A stretch of DNA of 64,000 nt from Pullulanibacillus camelliae. Lineage in GTDB: Bacteria > Bacillota > Bacilli > Bacillales > Sporolactobacillaceae. Positions 15,582 through 24,524 of this stretch are shown in pieces. Location: positions 1 through 64,000 of the forward strand of contig NZ_BMIR01000014.1 of NCBI RefSeq assembly GCF_014642655.1, written 5' to 3'. The notes beneath the pieces are model-generated. The model was not told the origin of the DNA, ran no database searches, and saw only the letters and a list, made by a program, of their open reading frames with translations. The number at the start of each line of letters is the position of its first letter. Positions within the stretch are counted from its first letter, which is position 1. The position numbers were made by a program, and so were the translations under genes.

Positions 15582-16226
15582 ATGGAAATGAAAACTATTC
15601 ATACGTTCAAAAATTTTTACGATGCTGGAGTGATGATTGACAATCTATCCAAACACTTTGAGTTAACAAGATTTGACGCAATCTATCCACATTTTGGTTT
15701 CGGGGGCGCAATGTCCGTCGACTTAAAGTTGACGGATGAACTAAATCCCGGAAGTGAATCTCATCTAGAGCTAAAATTAGATGCTGGAGTACCCGAATTA
15801 CCAGGAGAGTCAAGTTGGTGTGATTTTTATTTTAAATGGACGACATGCAGTAATCACGTTGTAGTTATATCAGGTGAGTTTTGGTTTGACTATGACGATG
15901 AGCGGGGCTCCGGAAAGGTAGAGATTGGTACAGACGAAAGTACCTCGTTTTATCCCTTTGTCGAAGAAATTGTAAAATTGAGAGAGTGGCAAAAAAGCGG
16001 GGAACCGGAAGTCAGCTATCTAATAAAGGAAACCATAAACGCCTATGGCAATGGTATACACGAGTTTCATATTTCCAAACTCGATGAAAGGTGGGGTAAA
16101 ACATCCTATGATTACGAAAAGTATAAAATCATAGCCCCAAAAAACAAGGAAGAGCACGAGAGAATTGTTAAGTTTTTTGATTCAAACGAGCGATTTACTT
16201 TAGAGGGCATTAGCGTAAATGATTGA
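15582..16226 (+). CDS. Hypothetical phage protein
   Basis: 214 residues, acidic and soluble. The middle resembles a beta-rich fold (HVVVISGEFWFDYDDE); I do not recognise a family. GAAAGGATG lies before the start. It stands 80 bp after the previous small gene and 45 bp before the DUF1874 gene, so the three may share one transcript. Confidence 0.6.
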   Translation: MEMKTIHTFKNFYDAGVMIDNLSKHFELTRFDAIYPHFGFGGAMSVDLKLTDELNPGSESHLELKLDAGVPELPGESSWCDFYFKWTTCSNHVVVISGEFWFDYDDERGSGKVEIGTDESTSFYPFVEEIVKLREWQKSGEPEVSYLIKETINAYGNGIHEFHISKLDERWGKTSYDYEKYKIIAPKNKEEHERIVKFFDSNERFTLEGISVND

Positions 16227-16270
16227 ATAAAAAATTAATAGACGGCGGTCTTTAAACGCAGGAGGATAAA

Positions 16271-16600
16271 ATGAAGAAATTACCATTAGCTCTACTTAAC
16301 ACATCAATTCTAACGGCAGACGGAGACTTTACTCTACGCACCATCACATTGGAGGATGCTAAGGCTCTAGTCGATAGCGCAAGTGGACTAGATAGTGCCA
16401 TTGGACATGAGTCTACCGCACAGATCATGACAGCCTTGCTGGGTGTGGATGTGCCAGTCCATCGGCAAATGTTTGAGCAACAACCCGGACAACAGGCGCT
16501 TGTGTTTAAGCTCAACGGTCGCCCGCCCGAAGGAAAAGTTTTGTCCATAGAAGAAATCGAGGCGATCGGTTACAAATGGCAACTGCTAACGATGCGGTAA
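16271..16600 (+). CDS. DUF1874 protein, AcrIII-1-type cyclic-nucleotide ring nuclease
   Basis: 109 residues matching DUF1874 (B. subtilis YddF, SIRV1 gp29). The characterised family member AcrIII-1 cuts cyclic tetra-adenylate, the second messenger of type III CRISPR, and so blocks that defence. The key residues are in place: the histidine in AIGHEST (residue 46) and the glutamate in RPPEGKVL (residue 87), matching His47 and Glu88 of SIRV1 gp29, with the same spacing. The N-terminal LNTSILTADGDF and T-L-E-D-A-K segments also fit. GGAGGATAAA precedes the ATG. It is last before a strong terminator. Confidence 0.85.
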   Translation: MKKLPLALLNTSILTADGDFTLRTITLEDAKALVDSASGLDSAIGHESTAQIMTALLGVDVPVHRQMFEQQPGQQALVFKLNGRPPEGKVLSIEEIEAIGYKWQLLTMR

Positions 16601-16602
16601 AA

Positions 16603-16641
16603 TCAAAAACCGCCAAAGCAGTGAGCTAAGACGGTTTTTGA
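16603..16641 (+). terminator. Bidirectional terminator after the DUF1874 gene
   Basis: TCAAAAACCG and CGGTTTTTGA form a ten-pair stem with A and T runs on either side, able to act on both strands. Confidence 0.75.
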
Positions 16642-16740
16642 TGCGGATAAAAATAACAATGTTTCAAACCACTCGCCCTCAGGAGGCGAGAAAAAAGCTT
16701 GAATTAAGAATAGCATGATAAATTATCACTGTCAATACAA

Positions 16741-16778
16741 AAAAGCCCTCATATCCACTAAAGGACATGAGGGCTTTT
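16741..16778 (-). terminator. Terminator of the late operon
   Basis: AAAAGCCCTCAT and ATGAGGGCTTTT pair around a mid-length loop; on the minus strand six T follow. It lies just beyond the stop of the holin gene and separates the rightward accessory genes from the leftward late genes. Confidence 0.8.
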
Positions 16779-16780
16779 GA

Positions 16781-17299
16781 TTATGCTGATTTATTCGGTT
16801 GTTCTGCTTTTATCGCATCGGCGATCACTTGCTTAAGCTGATCAGTGGTCATATCAGAGACGTTCGCAGGGACGGTATCAGGTTGAGGTGCTTCGTTATC
16901 CTCTTTATTATCTTCTGTATTTACCCTTACTTCCCCACCAGCCCGCGCGGGGAGATATAAATCTGCATTACTGTTAAGGTCCTGCTTAACATCCTGACGC
17001 ATCTTATTAACTGCCGACTGCACTAGGGCTTCGATTTTTTCAGCGGTAATTTTCTTGCGGAAAAATCGACCGAAATTAGTGTTAATTTCTTTGGCCAACC
17101 ACTCTGCAGCCTTTTTAAACTTCTCCTGTCCACCCATGTCTTTAAACGTTTCCTCAACGAAGTGCACAGCACGTCCTGCCAATGTTTCAAGATTTTTCTC
17201 AACAATAAACTTAACCGCAGATTTAATCGCATATCCTAATAGTCCAGTAACAAAAACTCCAATGGCACTCCATACATATTCCAATACATGTGTTTCCAA
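16781..17299 (-). CDS. Phage holin, LLH family
   Basis: 172 residues. One N-terminal membrane helix (VWSAIGVFVTGLLGYAI) is followed by a long charged helical tail with FGRFFRKKITAEKIEALVQSAV, the pattern of the LLH holin family. It presumably forms or controls the membrane lesion that lets the endolysin out. It is the last gene of the late operon, directly after the endolysin. Confidence 0.75.
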   Translation of the reverse strand: METHVLEYVWSAIGVFVTGLLGYAIKSAVKFIVEKNLETLAGRAVHFVEETFKDMGGQEKFKKAAEWLAKEINTNFGRFFRKKITAEKIEALVQSAVNKMRQDVKQDLNSNADLYLPARAGGEVRVNTEDNKEDNEAPQPDTVPANVSDMTTDQLKQVIADAIKAEQPNKSA

Positions 17300-17356
17300 A
17301 TTAATCTCTCCCTTAATTTTTTTTATAAAAAATACACACCCGGAAAAGGATGTGTA

Positions 17357-18487
17357 TTATTTAACTCTGATTTTTTGACCTGGCTTAATGATGCTCATGT
17401 CCTTGATGGATGGATTAAGTTTTTCGAGCGCCGCCACGGTCGTATGATTGGCCTGTGCGATACCCCAAGCTGTGTCTCCCGATACAACAGTGTGATATTT
17501 AGCTTTGGATTTTGCGGACTGCTTTGCGCCGCTAGGTAACTTAAGTTTTTGACCCGTTTGAATGATATACTTAGGTCCTTTAATCCCATTAAGGCTTGCA
17601 ATATCGTGCCAGTCAACATTGAGATCAGCACCGATCTCAGACAGGGTATCACCTGACTTAACAGTATAAGTGCCTCCGTTGGACCTAGGCTTGCTTTTTT
17701 TGGCGCCACCTGGGAGCTTGAGCTTTTGTCCAGTCTGGATAACATAGTCAGGACCCTTAATATTATTGAGCTTGGCGATCTCATGCCAGTCAACACCTAG
17801 ATCAGCTCCAATGACACTCAGGGAGTCCCCTGCCTTAACGGTGTAAGTGCCGCCGCTAGATTTTTTAGGTGCTGGCTTAGGTTTAGACTTTGGCTTGTCC
17901 TTTTTCACCTCTGACAGTTGTTGGATACCAAAGGATTCCTTCATGTAATTGAGATCGACATTTCCTGAAATACCTGGTACCTTACCTTTGTCATCATACT
18001 GCCAAGCATCCCAATCCTCCCACAGATATAGCTCGGGATTTTTAACTCCATAGTGTGCAATCCAAAGAGGATATTTAGTAATCGCCTTATTATAGTGTTT
18101 GTGGATATAGGACGGATTGCTGTAAAAAACCGCAACCCCTAGATCAGCAACCGCATCAAGAAAGGATACTGAAGCAGCTGTAAGATCACCCTCAAGGCTT
18201 GTATCCTCACTGTCCAAAATGACATAATCTAACCCAAGACCTTTAGCAACTGAACGGAAGTGATCAGACTCCTTAGCGTCCCCGTGGAAAAAGTGATAGC
18301 CACCAACCATGAAACCTGCCTTTTGAGCGCTCTGAACGTTTTTAACACCGTTGGGGTCTACATAGCTTGTACCCTCGGTTAACTTAATGAATGCAAAAGA
18401 ATAGCCAGCCTTTTTAACGGCTGACCAATCAATATCACCTTGCCAATGAGATACGTCTAAACCTTTCAAATTTGCCAATCCAAACAC
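17357..18487 (-). CDS. Endolysin: GH25 muramidase with three LysM repeats
   Basis: 376 residues. The N-terminal 190 form a GH25 lysozyme (GLDVSHWQGDIDW at residues 9-21, DYVILDSEDTSLEGD with the catalytic acids, LWIAHYG, WQYDDKGKVPGISGNVDLN). The C-terminal half has three LysM peptidoglycan-binding repeats (starting near TYTVKAGDSLSVIG, TYTVKSGDTLSEIG and YHTVVSGDTAWGIA). It cuts the glycan strand at the end of infection. The neighbours are an XhlA-like protein and a holin. Confidence 0.93.
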   Translation of the reverse strand: MFGLANLKGLDVSHWQGDIDWSAVKKAGYSFAFIKLTEGTSYVDPNGVKNVQSAQKAGFMVGGYHFFHGDAKESDHFRSVAKGLGLDYVILDSEDTSLEGDLTAASVSFLDAVADLGVAVFYSNPSYIHKHYNKAITKYPLWIAHYGVKNPELYLWEDWDAWQYDDKGKVPGISGNVDLNYMKESFGIQQLSEVKKDKPKSKPKPAPKKSSGGTYTVKAGDSLSVIGADLGVDWHEIAKLNNIKGPDYVIQTGQKLKLPGGAKKSKPRSNGGTYTVKSGDTLSEIGADLNVDWHDIASLNGIKGPKYIIQTGQKLKLPSGAKQSAKSKAKYHTVVSGDTAWGIAQANHTTVAALEKLNPSIKDMSIIKPGQKIRVK

Positions 18488-18494
18488 TCTCCTT

Positions 18495-18791
18495 TTATTT
18501 TGTTGTGAAATACCAAAGGATCAATCCACCGATGACCGTAAAAAAGACACCGATAATTCCAGTCACCAGTGTCTTTGTAAACATTCTTCTAAGCCATTTT
18601 GTGTTTTCATTGATCTCATTTAAGCTATTTTGCAAGAAATTAATATCACGATCTTGGAGCTTATCGTTGAGTTCGAGTTGCTTGATCTTTTCATTTTGTT
18701 CTGCGTCACTTTTTTTTAATGCTGAAACATCGTTAGATAATTGAGTTAGAGTATATTCTTTTAGGTCCATGCTATTCCTCTCCTCACTCAT
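18495..18791 (-). CDS. XhlA-like lysis-associated membrane protein
   Basis: 98 residues: a long charged coiled-coil N-terminus, then RRMFTKTLVTGIIGVFFTVIGGLILWYF, one membrane helix at the C-terminus. This is the layout of PBSX XhlA, which works with a holin and an amidase in lysis. GGGGGCAGACG precedes the ATG at 18791; a second ATG seven codons in also has a good site. Confidence 0.75.
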   Translation of the reverse strand: MSEERNSMDLKEYTLTQLSNDVSALKKSDAEQNEKIKQLELNDKLQDRDINFLQNSLNEINENTKWLRRMFTKTLVTGIIGVFFTVIGGLILWYFTTK

Positions 18792-18832
18792 CGTCTGCCC
18801 CCTTTCACACTTTCAATCCATAAAAAATAAGC

Positions 18833-19069
18833 CTATTCGGCTTTGGTTGTCTCGTCACCATTAATCGCAGTGACAATACCTTGTTTGATAAGGTCTGCAA
18901 ATTTATCGACATCACCCGCAGCGTCTTTATATTGGTCCTTGGTGATATCGATGTAGCCACTGACTGCAAATGTACCTCCGGTGCTCCTAAAATTTAACCG
19001 CACACTGTCATAGTCACCTTTGGACCTGTCGGAATAATTAAATCCGATTGTGGTAAGCTGAAATTCCAT
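18833..19069 (-). CDS. Hypothetical phage protein of the tail-lysis junction
   Basis: 78 residues, beta-rich at the start (MEFQLTTIGFNY...DSVRLNFRSTGGTFAVSGYIDI) and helical at the end. Similar small proteins sit at this place in Bacillus siphophages. Function unknown. The start codon overlaps the stop of the DUF1617 gene. Confidence 0.6.
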   Translation of the reverse strand: MEFQLTTIGFNYSDRSKGDYDSVRLNFRSTGGTFAVSGYIDITKDQYKDAAGDVDKFADLIKQGIVTAINGDETTKAE

Positions 19070-19515
19070 TATTTATCCTCTCCTTCTTCTCCGCCGTTAT
19101 CTTCATCGGCCTTAAATTGATCGCATAGATAATCAAAAGTTTCGCTAGGAATGCCCTCATACTCCACTTCATCATCAATAAGTTTTCTAAGCACCCGTCT
19201 AACTGTCCGAATCATCTCTCGGTTATCTCCACCCTCAATGACCATTTTTTCTTCGTTTAATTCATTAATGGCCTCGTTAAATGCTTCCTGATCTTTCATG
19301 ATATAAATGTTATTCTCAACGACGGGATTTCCCTCCGAATCTTTTTTGGAATATTCATTGATAAGCTCCATCCGATCGGCATCCACGCGTTTTTTACGCT
19401 CTTTGAGTTGATCAATCAAATGCCTACGGGCACGAGATTGTTTTCTCGATAATTTTAAAGTAAATAAATAATCAATAGACTGTTGTAATTTTCCGTTTTC
19501 GATTTCGATTTTCAT
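19069..19515 (-). CDS. DUF1617 family phage protein
   Basis: 148 residues, highly charged and helical (QSRARRHLIDQLKERKKRVDADRMELI), acidic at the end. The sequence fits DUF1617, found after the tail-fibre gene in many Gram-positive siphophages. Function unknown. Confidence 0.65.
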   Translation of the reverse strand: MKIEIENGKLQQSIDYLFTLKLSRKQSRARRHLIDQLKERKKRVDADRMELINEYSKKDSEGNPVVENNIYIMKDQEAFNEAINELNEEKMVIEGGDNREMIRTVRRVLRKLIDDEVEYEGIPSETFDYLCDQFKADEDNGGEEGEDK

Positions 19516-19518
19516 AAT

Positions 19519-22500
19519 TTATGCCGCCTCCAATTGAGATATTCTTTGTTTGGCTTCCACAAGTTCCTGCTCAAGCTCCGAAATTCTATCTTCATGGTCC
19601 GCTTGTTTGACAATAATATTTTGACTTTGTTCCTCTAAAACTTGAATACGCTGTTCTTTTAGCTCATCCCGCACAATAAGCTCTTGTCCAACTTTTAGGG
19701 ACAAGCTATTCATCAAATATTGCTCGACTGCCTCGCCATCAGGCGTCATCACCATCTCAGGTGTGTTGTATCCATCACCAATGACAAATCCATGTCTGAC
19801 AAAGTCCACACCATCCGCCACATCATCCTTGAGCTGGTACTCGTAAAGTTCCATGCTTTTAACAATGTCCCAGACGCTATCCGTCCAAGGCTTGATGTGA
19901 GTTTTATAATCCGCCAACGAGGAGGTTGGAAAGGATGATGCCCGAACAGGTCTGTATGTGCTCGTACTGCCTGTTGCGGTTGCCCGCACCTCGCCGCTTG
20001 ACGTAGGTCTCATATAAACATGCGTGCCAGTGTTAATGTCAAACGCATTACCGTAGAAAAATGCACCTCTTATATCCGCATAATCACTGGTGGATCCTGT
20101 TGTTGTTGCTCGTAATTCGCCGCCTGATTTTGGACGGATATAGATATGGATACCTGCGCTATTAGGGTTGCTATCCAAAGCGTCAGAATACATATAGCTA
20201 TTAGCAATTAAAGATCCATCTATATTAAGACTACTGGCCGACCCAATATCAATGCTTGGAGCAGATATTGTGATGCTTTTATAACCTTGCATTTGCAAGG
20301 ATGCTGTTACTCCGCTATCCTGTGCATTTTGCTGTGTGCCTATCCAACCCAGCCAGGTGCCATTGGTGCTCAAAAAATTGATACCAGATGGATTATCATC
20401 GGCCCAGTCAACACTTTCCGTGGTGACGCCCATACGGACATTATTATTGGCATCTCTTACTAGCCATCCTGCATCAGTAATTTCTACTTGCCCCAATGGT
20501 CCGTTAGCGTAAATTTCAGCTCCTCTGATCGTCCCGGCAGTAATGTTACCTAAGTTAGCGCTTATCGCACTCAAAGATGTCGCTGATATCTTATTAGCGC
20601 TGACGCTATCAATCATAGCGTCTTTGATGACTGCGTTATCGATCGTCGTCTGCCCCGTGATATGGACTCGATTGCCTGCGATTAATATACCTTCGGTCGA
20701 AATATTAAGTTGATTAATTACATCATTTTTTTGGACGACTCTTAAATTGATGTCATCTGCGAGCTGAGATATTTGGGATGCAGTGGCCATGTCTTCAGGT
20801 GCTGGAGACCAATCGGTTGGCTTAGTTCCTTCTTCAAATTTAAAAGCTGTTAAATAAATTGTTCCGCCAGTAGAATGCTCGAAATTAAGAGTTAACCTAA
20901 TTTCAGATATATCCGACTCGGAGTATCCGGTTAAATCCAAGGGTATAATAATTCTCTGCCATCCAGATCGACCTCTATCTTTATTAGAATCGATATAAGT
21001 ATAATTTCCAGATGAATCTGTAATCCTGATATAGGCTTGAAAAGTTCCAGTGAGCGATCCAGCTGAGTAATAAAAACTCCATATCATATTTTTACCAGCA
21101 AACACATTGGATTTATTAAGATCTTGATATACATAATTACCCTTTGAAGCATCGACTCTTAACTCGTATTGAGCTCCTACTGGATTAAAACCACTTAAAT
21201 TAACCGTGGCTGATGCTGATATAGAATACCCATTTGTTGTGCCATCCTGGAATGCCGAGTTTACTTGATAATTACGCCCACCAATCTGCAAATTAGTAAT
21301 CGTACTCGTCAAGCTATCCGCCGTCTGAGTAAGAGTGTTAATATCCCCCTCAGCGCTCGTCATGCGAGATTGTAATCCCGTAGCTAACTGAGTGACGCTG
21401 GATATGTTATTGGCATTATCCCGGACGTCAGACTGTAAGCCCTGCGCTGTCTGTTTTAATGTACTGATGTCTCCTGTGTTTTGGTCAACGGTTTGGCTAA
21501 GAGCATCCGCTGCATCAAAGGCATCTTGTGCCTTATTAACGGCTGTTGTGACATCCTGAGACAATTGGTTAGCCGTATCAAAAGCGCTGTTAGCCTGATT
21601 TAATGCGTTGGTAACATCCTGTTGTGCCTGGGCAATCGCATTATTAATAGATGTATTGTCCACGTCAACGACCCACTGCGTGCCATCCCAATGTTTAATG
21701 GCAGTAATCGTCCCATTATCATCCTCCACAAACCAATTGTCTCCGGGGATAGGTGCATCGGGTGGGTCTGGACCGTAATAGTTAGTGTTTTTGCCATTAG
21801 ACGCTGTCAGTGCATCATCAGCCATTTGAGCAGCATTAGTCGCCTGAGTATAAGCCTGATTAGCTGTATCCGCTGCGGTATTGGCAGTTTGGTTAGCAGT
21901 ATTAGCTGTTTGTTGAGCGGCGACTGCGGTAGGCTTGGCCGATGTCCATACGTTGGAATGGCGAAATAATTGAGATTGCAAATCTTTGATTTGCTTACTG
22001 GTCGTCACTTTAACGACTTTGTAATTACCAAACTGGTACACAAAATCATTAGACTTATCATGCAGCTCCGGCATCTCTGTATGTTGCACCTGAGCCGTTA
22101 AATATAGAGCAGGATTAAAGTAAACGTCCTTTATCCTAACATTCATATAGACCCTGACCCGCTCGTGCTCATAGCCTGTGATCTGCTCAAGTGCTGCATT
22201 GGTCAACTCATAGGATACGACCGCATCATTGGTATTTTCGAGCGCCGCATAGGTGGCGTCCATCATTTTTTGCTTATCAATATCTCCGCCATCATCAGGT
22301 TGGTATTGATGGACACCATAGATATGTTGACCGTTTATCGCCCATCGATCAAAGGCTTCAGGGCTACTTACATAATCTTTACCATCATTAATGCTCTCAA
22401 AAGTGACAAGGTTACCATCAGCATCAAATGCCTCTCCAATCATCCTAGTGACGATACTAGATCGGTCCTCTTTGCGGGTAAGGCCAACGATGTCCTTGCC

Positions 22501-23073
22501 AAACTCAATCTCTTTGCCGCTAAATGCATCAGTAGGCGCGAGCAGATCAACATATCGCACTACGGTGTTACCTACGATATCGACCCTAAATCTAAGCTGA
22601 CATTTAAACTGATCTTTAAGCTGCTGTAAAAAAGCCAATGGAGATAGATATTCTTTGATGACAACGTCTTGCGCACCTAAATAATCCACCTGTCCGAGCT
22701 GATAATTAGTGCCTTGCAAGCAAAATTCTGCAGCAGTCTCAAGGGTTGCACCCGTTAAAGTTTGCGGACGCAGAGGTTTGTCCTTGCCCAAGAACACATG
22801 GTCACCATCTGCCTCAATTGTTTGTACAAGACCATTATCATCATGAGTTTTATTAATATCAGAGATAATAAAAAGACGGTGGTTACCGTCCTGATCCTGT
22901 GCCGTTATTTTAATAACCTTGTCAAAATCAATATCACCAAAAGTAGTAAAGTCAAAAGTTAATAGGCTGTTGTCTATATCCTCGGTCATCTTAGTATCCC
23001 AATATCCTTTACTTTCACTTGGATTGGCCAATACATTTATGATTTTTTCATTGCGATCAAGTAAATGTATCAT
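19519..23073 (-). CDS. Tail-associated/tail spike protein (minor structural protein)
   Basis: 1184 residues. The N-terminal 350 match the Tal/gp44-type domain (MIHLLDRNEKIINVL start, YGVHQYQPDDGG middle) that closes the tail tip. Repeated coiled-coil segments follow (ANTAADTANQAYTQATNAAQ), then a beta-sandwich region probably binding carbohydrate (near GRNYQVNSAFQDG). The C-terminus (SLADYKTHIKPWTDSVWDIV) is like an intramolecular chaperone of tail spikes. The ATG at 23073 has GGAGGT upstream and overlaps the Dit stop. Host recognition is the expected role. Confidence 0.85.
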   Translation of the reverse strand: MIHLLDRNEKIINVLANPSESKGYWDTKMTEDIDNSLLTFDFTTFGDIDFDKVIKITAQDQDGNHRLFIISDINKTHDDNGLVQTIEADGDHVFLGKDKPLRPQTLTGATLETAAEFCLQGTNYQLGQVDYLGAQDVVIKEYLSPLAFLQQLKDQFKCQLRFRVDIVGNTVVRYVDLLAPTDAFSGKEIEFGKDIVGLTRKEDRSSIVTRMIGEAFDADGNLVTFESINDGKDYVSSPEAFDRWAINGQHIYGVHQYQPDDGGDIDKQKMMDATYAALENTNDAVVSYELTNAALEQITGYEHERVRVYMNVRIKDVYFNPALYLTAQVQHTEMPELHDKSNDFVYQFGNYKVVKVTTSKQIKDLQSQLFRHSNVWTSAKPTAVAAQQTANTANQTANTAADTANQAYTQATNAAQMADDALTASNGKNTNYYGPDPPDAPIPGDNWFVEDDNGTITAIKHWDGTQWVVDVDNTSINNAIAQAQQDVTNALNQANSAFDTANQLSQDVTTAVNKAQDAFDAADALSQTVDQNTGDISTLKQTAQGLQSDVRDNANNISSVTQLATGLQSRMTSAEGDINTLTQTADSLTSTITNLQIGGRNYQVNSAFQDGTTNGYSISASATVNLSGFNPVGAQYELRVDASKGNYVYQDLNKSNVFAGKNMIWSFYYSAGSLTGTFQAYIRITDSSGNYTYIDSNKDRGRSGWQRIIIPLDLTGYSESDISEIRLTLNFEHSTGGTIYLTAFKFEEGTKPTDWSPAPEDMATASQISQLADDINLRVVQKNDVINQLNISTEGILIAGNRVHITGQTTIDNAVIKDAMIDSVSANKISATSLSAISANLGNITAGTIRGAEIYANGPLGQVEITDAGWLVRDANNNVRMGVTTESVDWADDNPSGINFLSTNGTWLGWIGTQQNAQDSGVTASLQMQGYKSITISAPSIDIGSASSLNIDGSLIANSYMYSDALDSNPNSAGIHIYIRPKSGGELRATTTGSTSDYADIRGAFFYGNAFDINTGTHVYMRPTSSGEVRATATGSTSTYRPVRASSFPTSSLADYKTHIKPWTDSVWDIVKSMELYEYQLKDDVADGVDFVRHGFVIGDGYNTPEMVMTPDGEAVEQYLMNSLSLKVGQELIVRDELKEQRIQVLEEQSQNIIVKQADHEDRISELEQELVEAKQRISQLEAA

Positions 23074-24524
23074 TTGTAAGCTGACCTCCAATTCACATCT
23101 ACCTTGGCGGCATCAGGAGGATTAACAGCCAATTGAGTCGATCCTTTGCCTATCGGAAAATAGCTTGCGCCAAAGTCTTTATATTGGATAAATGTCTCAT
23201 CGCCGTTATTAGTAATAAGTGCGCGCTTATGATCAAAAATAATCTTATCCCCTACATCAGCTATATAAGGCACTTGCTGTTCTCCTACATCATTCAACTT
23301 CCAAAACTTAAGTGCGTAAACTCCCATGCGTGAATGGTTAGTGTTTGGCCATTTTCTGAATGCTATCTGAACTTGAGCGACCTTATCCATGTATAGGCCA
23401 TCAGGTGGGATATAATGTTTATCTGATATTTGAATCCTAGTATCACCATCTACCCTAGCAAAATAAAACCACCATCGATTCCCTCGACGCTGGAGTTTAA
23501 GAATGCCATAAAAATTATTCCAATCTGTCTTTTGCCCCGGTGGATTGGTAACATAGGGGAAACGTGCGGCATCGCCACTCCCCAACTGTACCCGCCCCTC
23601 ATTTTTAGCATATGCTGTCCATGAGTCCGCCATATGGATACGTGCCACTTGGTTATTTTGAGCATCTAGCAAATAGATTTCGACCATCCCGGTCTCATAA
23701 CCGACATTTTCAGCTCGAACGGCAGCATTCATTTCAAAATCTTGCACTTCTTCTGGGAGAGATTTTTTTAAAGCTGGTCCTTGCCAACGCTCAGGTGTCT
23801 GCGCAGCACCGAAACTTGTTGGATAAAACCTCGTGCCATCAGTCTCAATAGTCCCTAATGCATAGCCATCCGTAACAAAATCCGACTGCCCCCAACCGTT
23901 AAGAGACGACATATCATCATCGATAAGTAACTCATACTCTTGAACGGTTGATCCCTCAACATCCACAGCCTGCCCCACTTGCATATATGCCTCAGGGCTA
24001 ACAATTTGTAAAAAGGTTGTCGGCTTAAGAATGGTTGCTGTGAACGTTGGATAGGTTTCTGCTGATCCTTCGTTGGTGACGATTTCATCAGCATCACCGT
24101 CGGGATCATTAATGGTTTGGGTTAACTCTGGTCCATATTTATTTGGATCAGAACATTTAAAGGTTATTAGTCCCTTTGCCATACCGGTTTTAGTTTCGGA
24201 CCAATCGGGATCCCCATCTATTTTCCCAAAATAGGTTGCAGCCTCATCATCGAAACCAAATGGAACCTCATCATCTGAATAGATTAACGAGTTAAATCGA
24301 TCAACCAATTCTCTTAGGTCTTCTTTACTATCTGCAATTAGAGAAAATTTAACACCTATCATACGCTCCTTTCTCCTGCTACCCATTGGATATGAACCAG
24401 GTATACCGGGAACAATTTGATTTTTGTTTTCTTCTCCAAACGGACCTCTTCCAGTTATTTCGCTCACTCTAAATTTTTGACCAAATATACTTTTAAAATC
24501 GTAATTATTAAAAGTGAGCATCAT
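23070..24524 (-). CDS. Distal tail protein (Dit)
   Basis: 484 residues. The N-terminus fits the siphovirus Dit fold (MGSRRKERMIGVKFSLIADSKEDLRELVDRFN and the DEVPFGFDDEAATYFGKIDG block), the hub ring of the baseplate. The long insertion from about residue 200 (WGQSDFVTDG...WFYFARVDGD) looks like a laminin-G-like carbohydrate-binding module, as in evolved Dit proteins. Start and stop overlap both neighbours (ATGA). Confidence 0.85.
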   Translation of the reverse strand: MMLTFNNYDFKSIFGQKFRVSEITGRGPFGEENKNQIVPGIPGSYPMGSRRKERMIGVKFSLIADSKEDLRELVDRFNSLIYSDDEVPFGFDDEAATYFGKIDGDPDWSETKTGMAKGLITFKCSDPNKYGPELTQTINDPDGDADEIVTNEGSAETYPTFTATILKPTTFLQIVSPEAYMQVGQAVDVEGSTVQEYELLIDDDMSSLNGWGQSDFVTDGYALGTIETDGTRFYPTSFGAAQTPERWQGPALKKSLPEEVQDFEMNAAVRAENVGYETGMVEIYLLDAQNNQVARIHMADSWTAYAKNEGRVQLGSGDAARFPYVTNPPGQKTDWNNFYGILKLQRRGNRWWFYFARVDGDTRIQISDKHYIPPDGLYMDKVAQVQIAFRKWPNTNHSRMGVYALKFWKLNDVGEQQVPYIADVGDKIIFDHKRALITNNGDETFIQYKDFGASYFPIGKGSTQLAVNPPDAAKVDVNWRSAYK

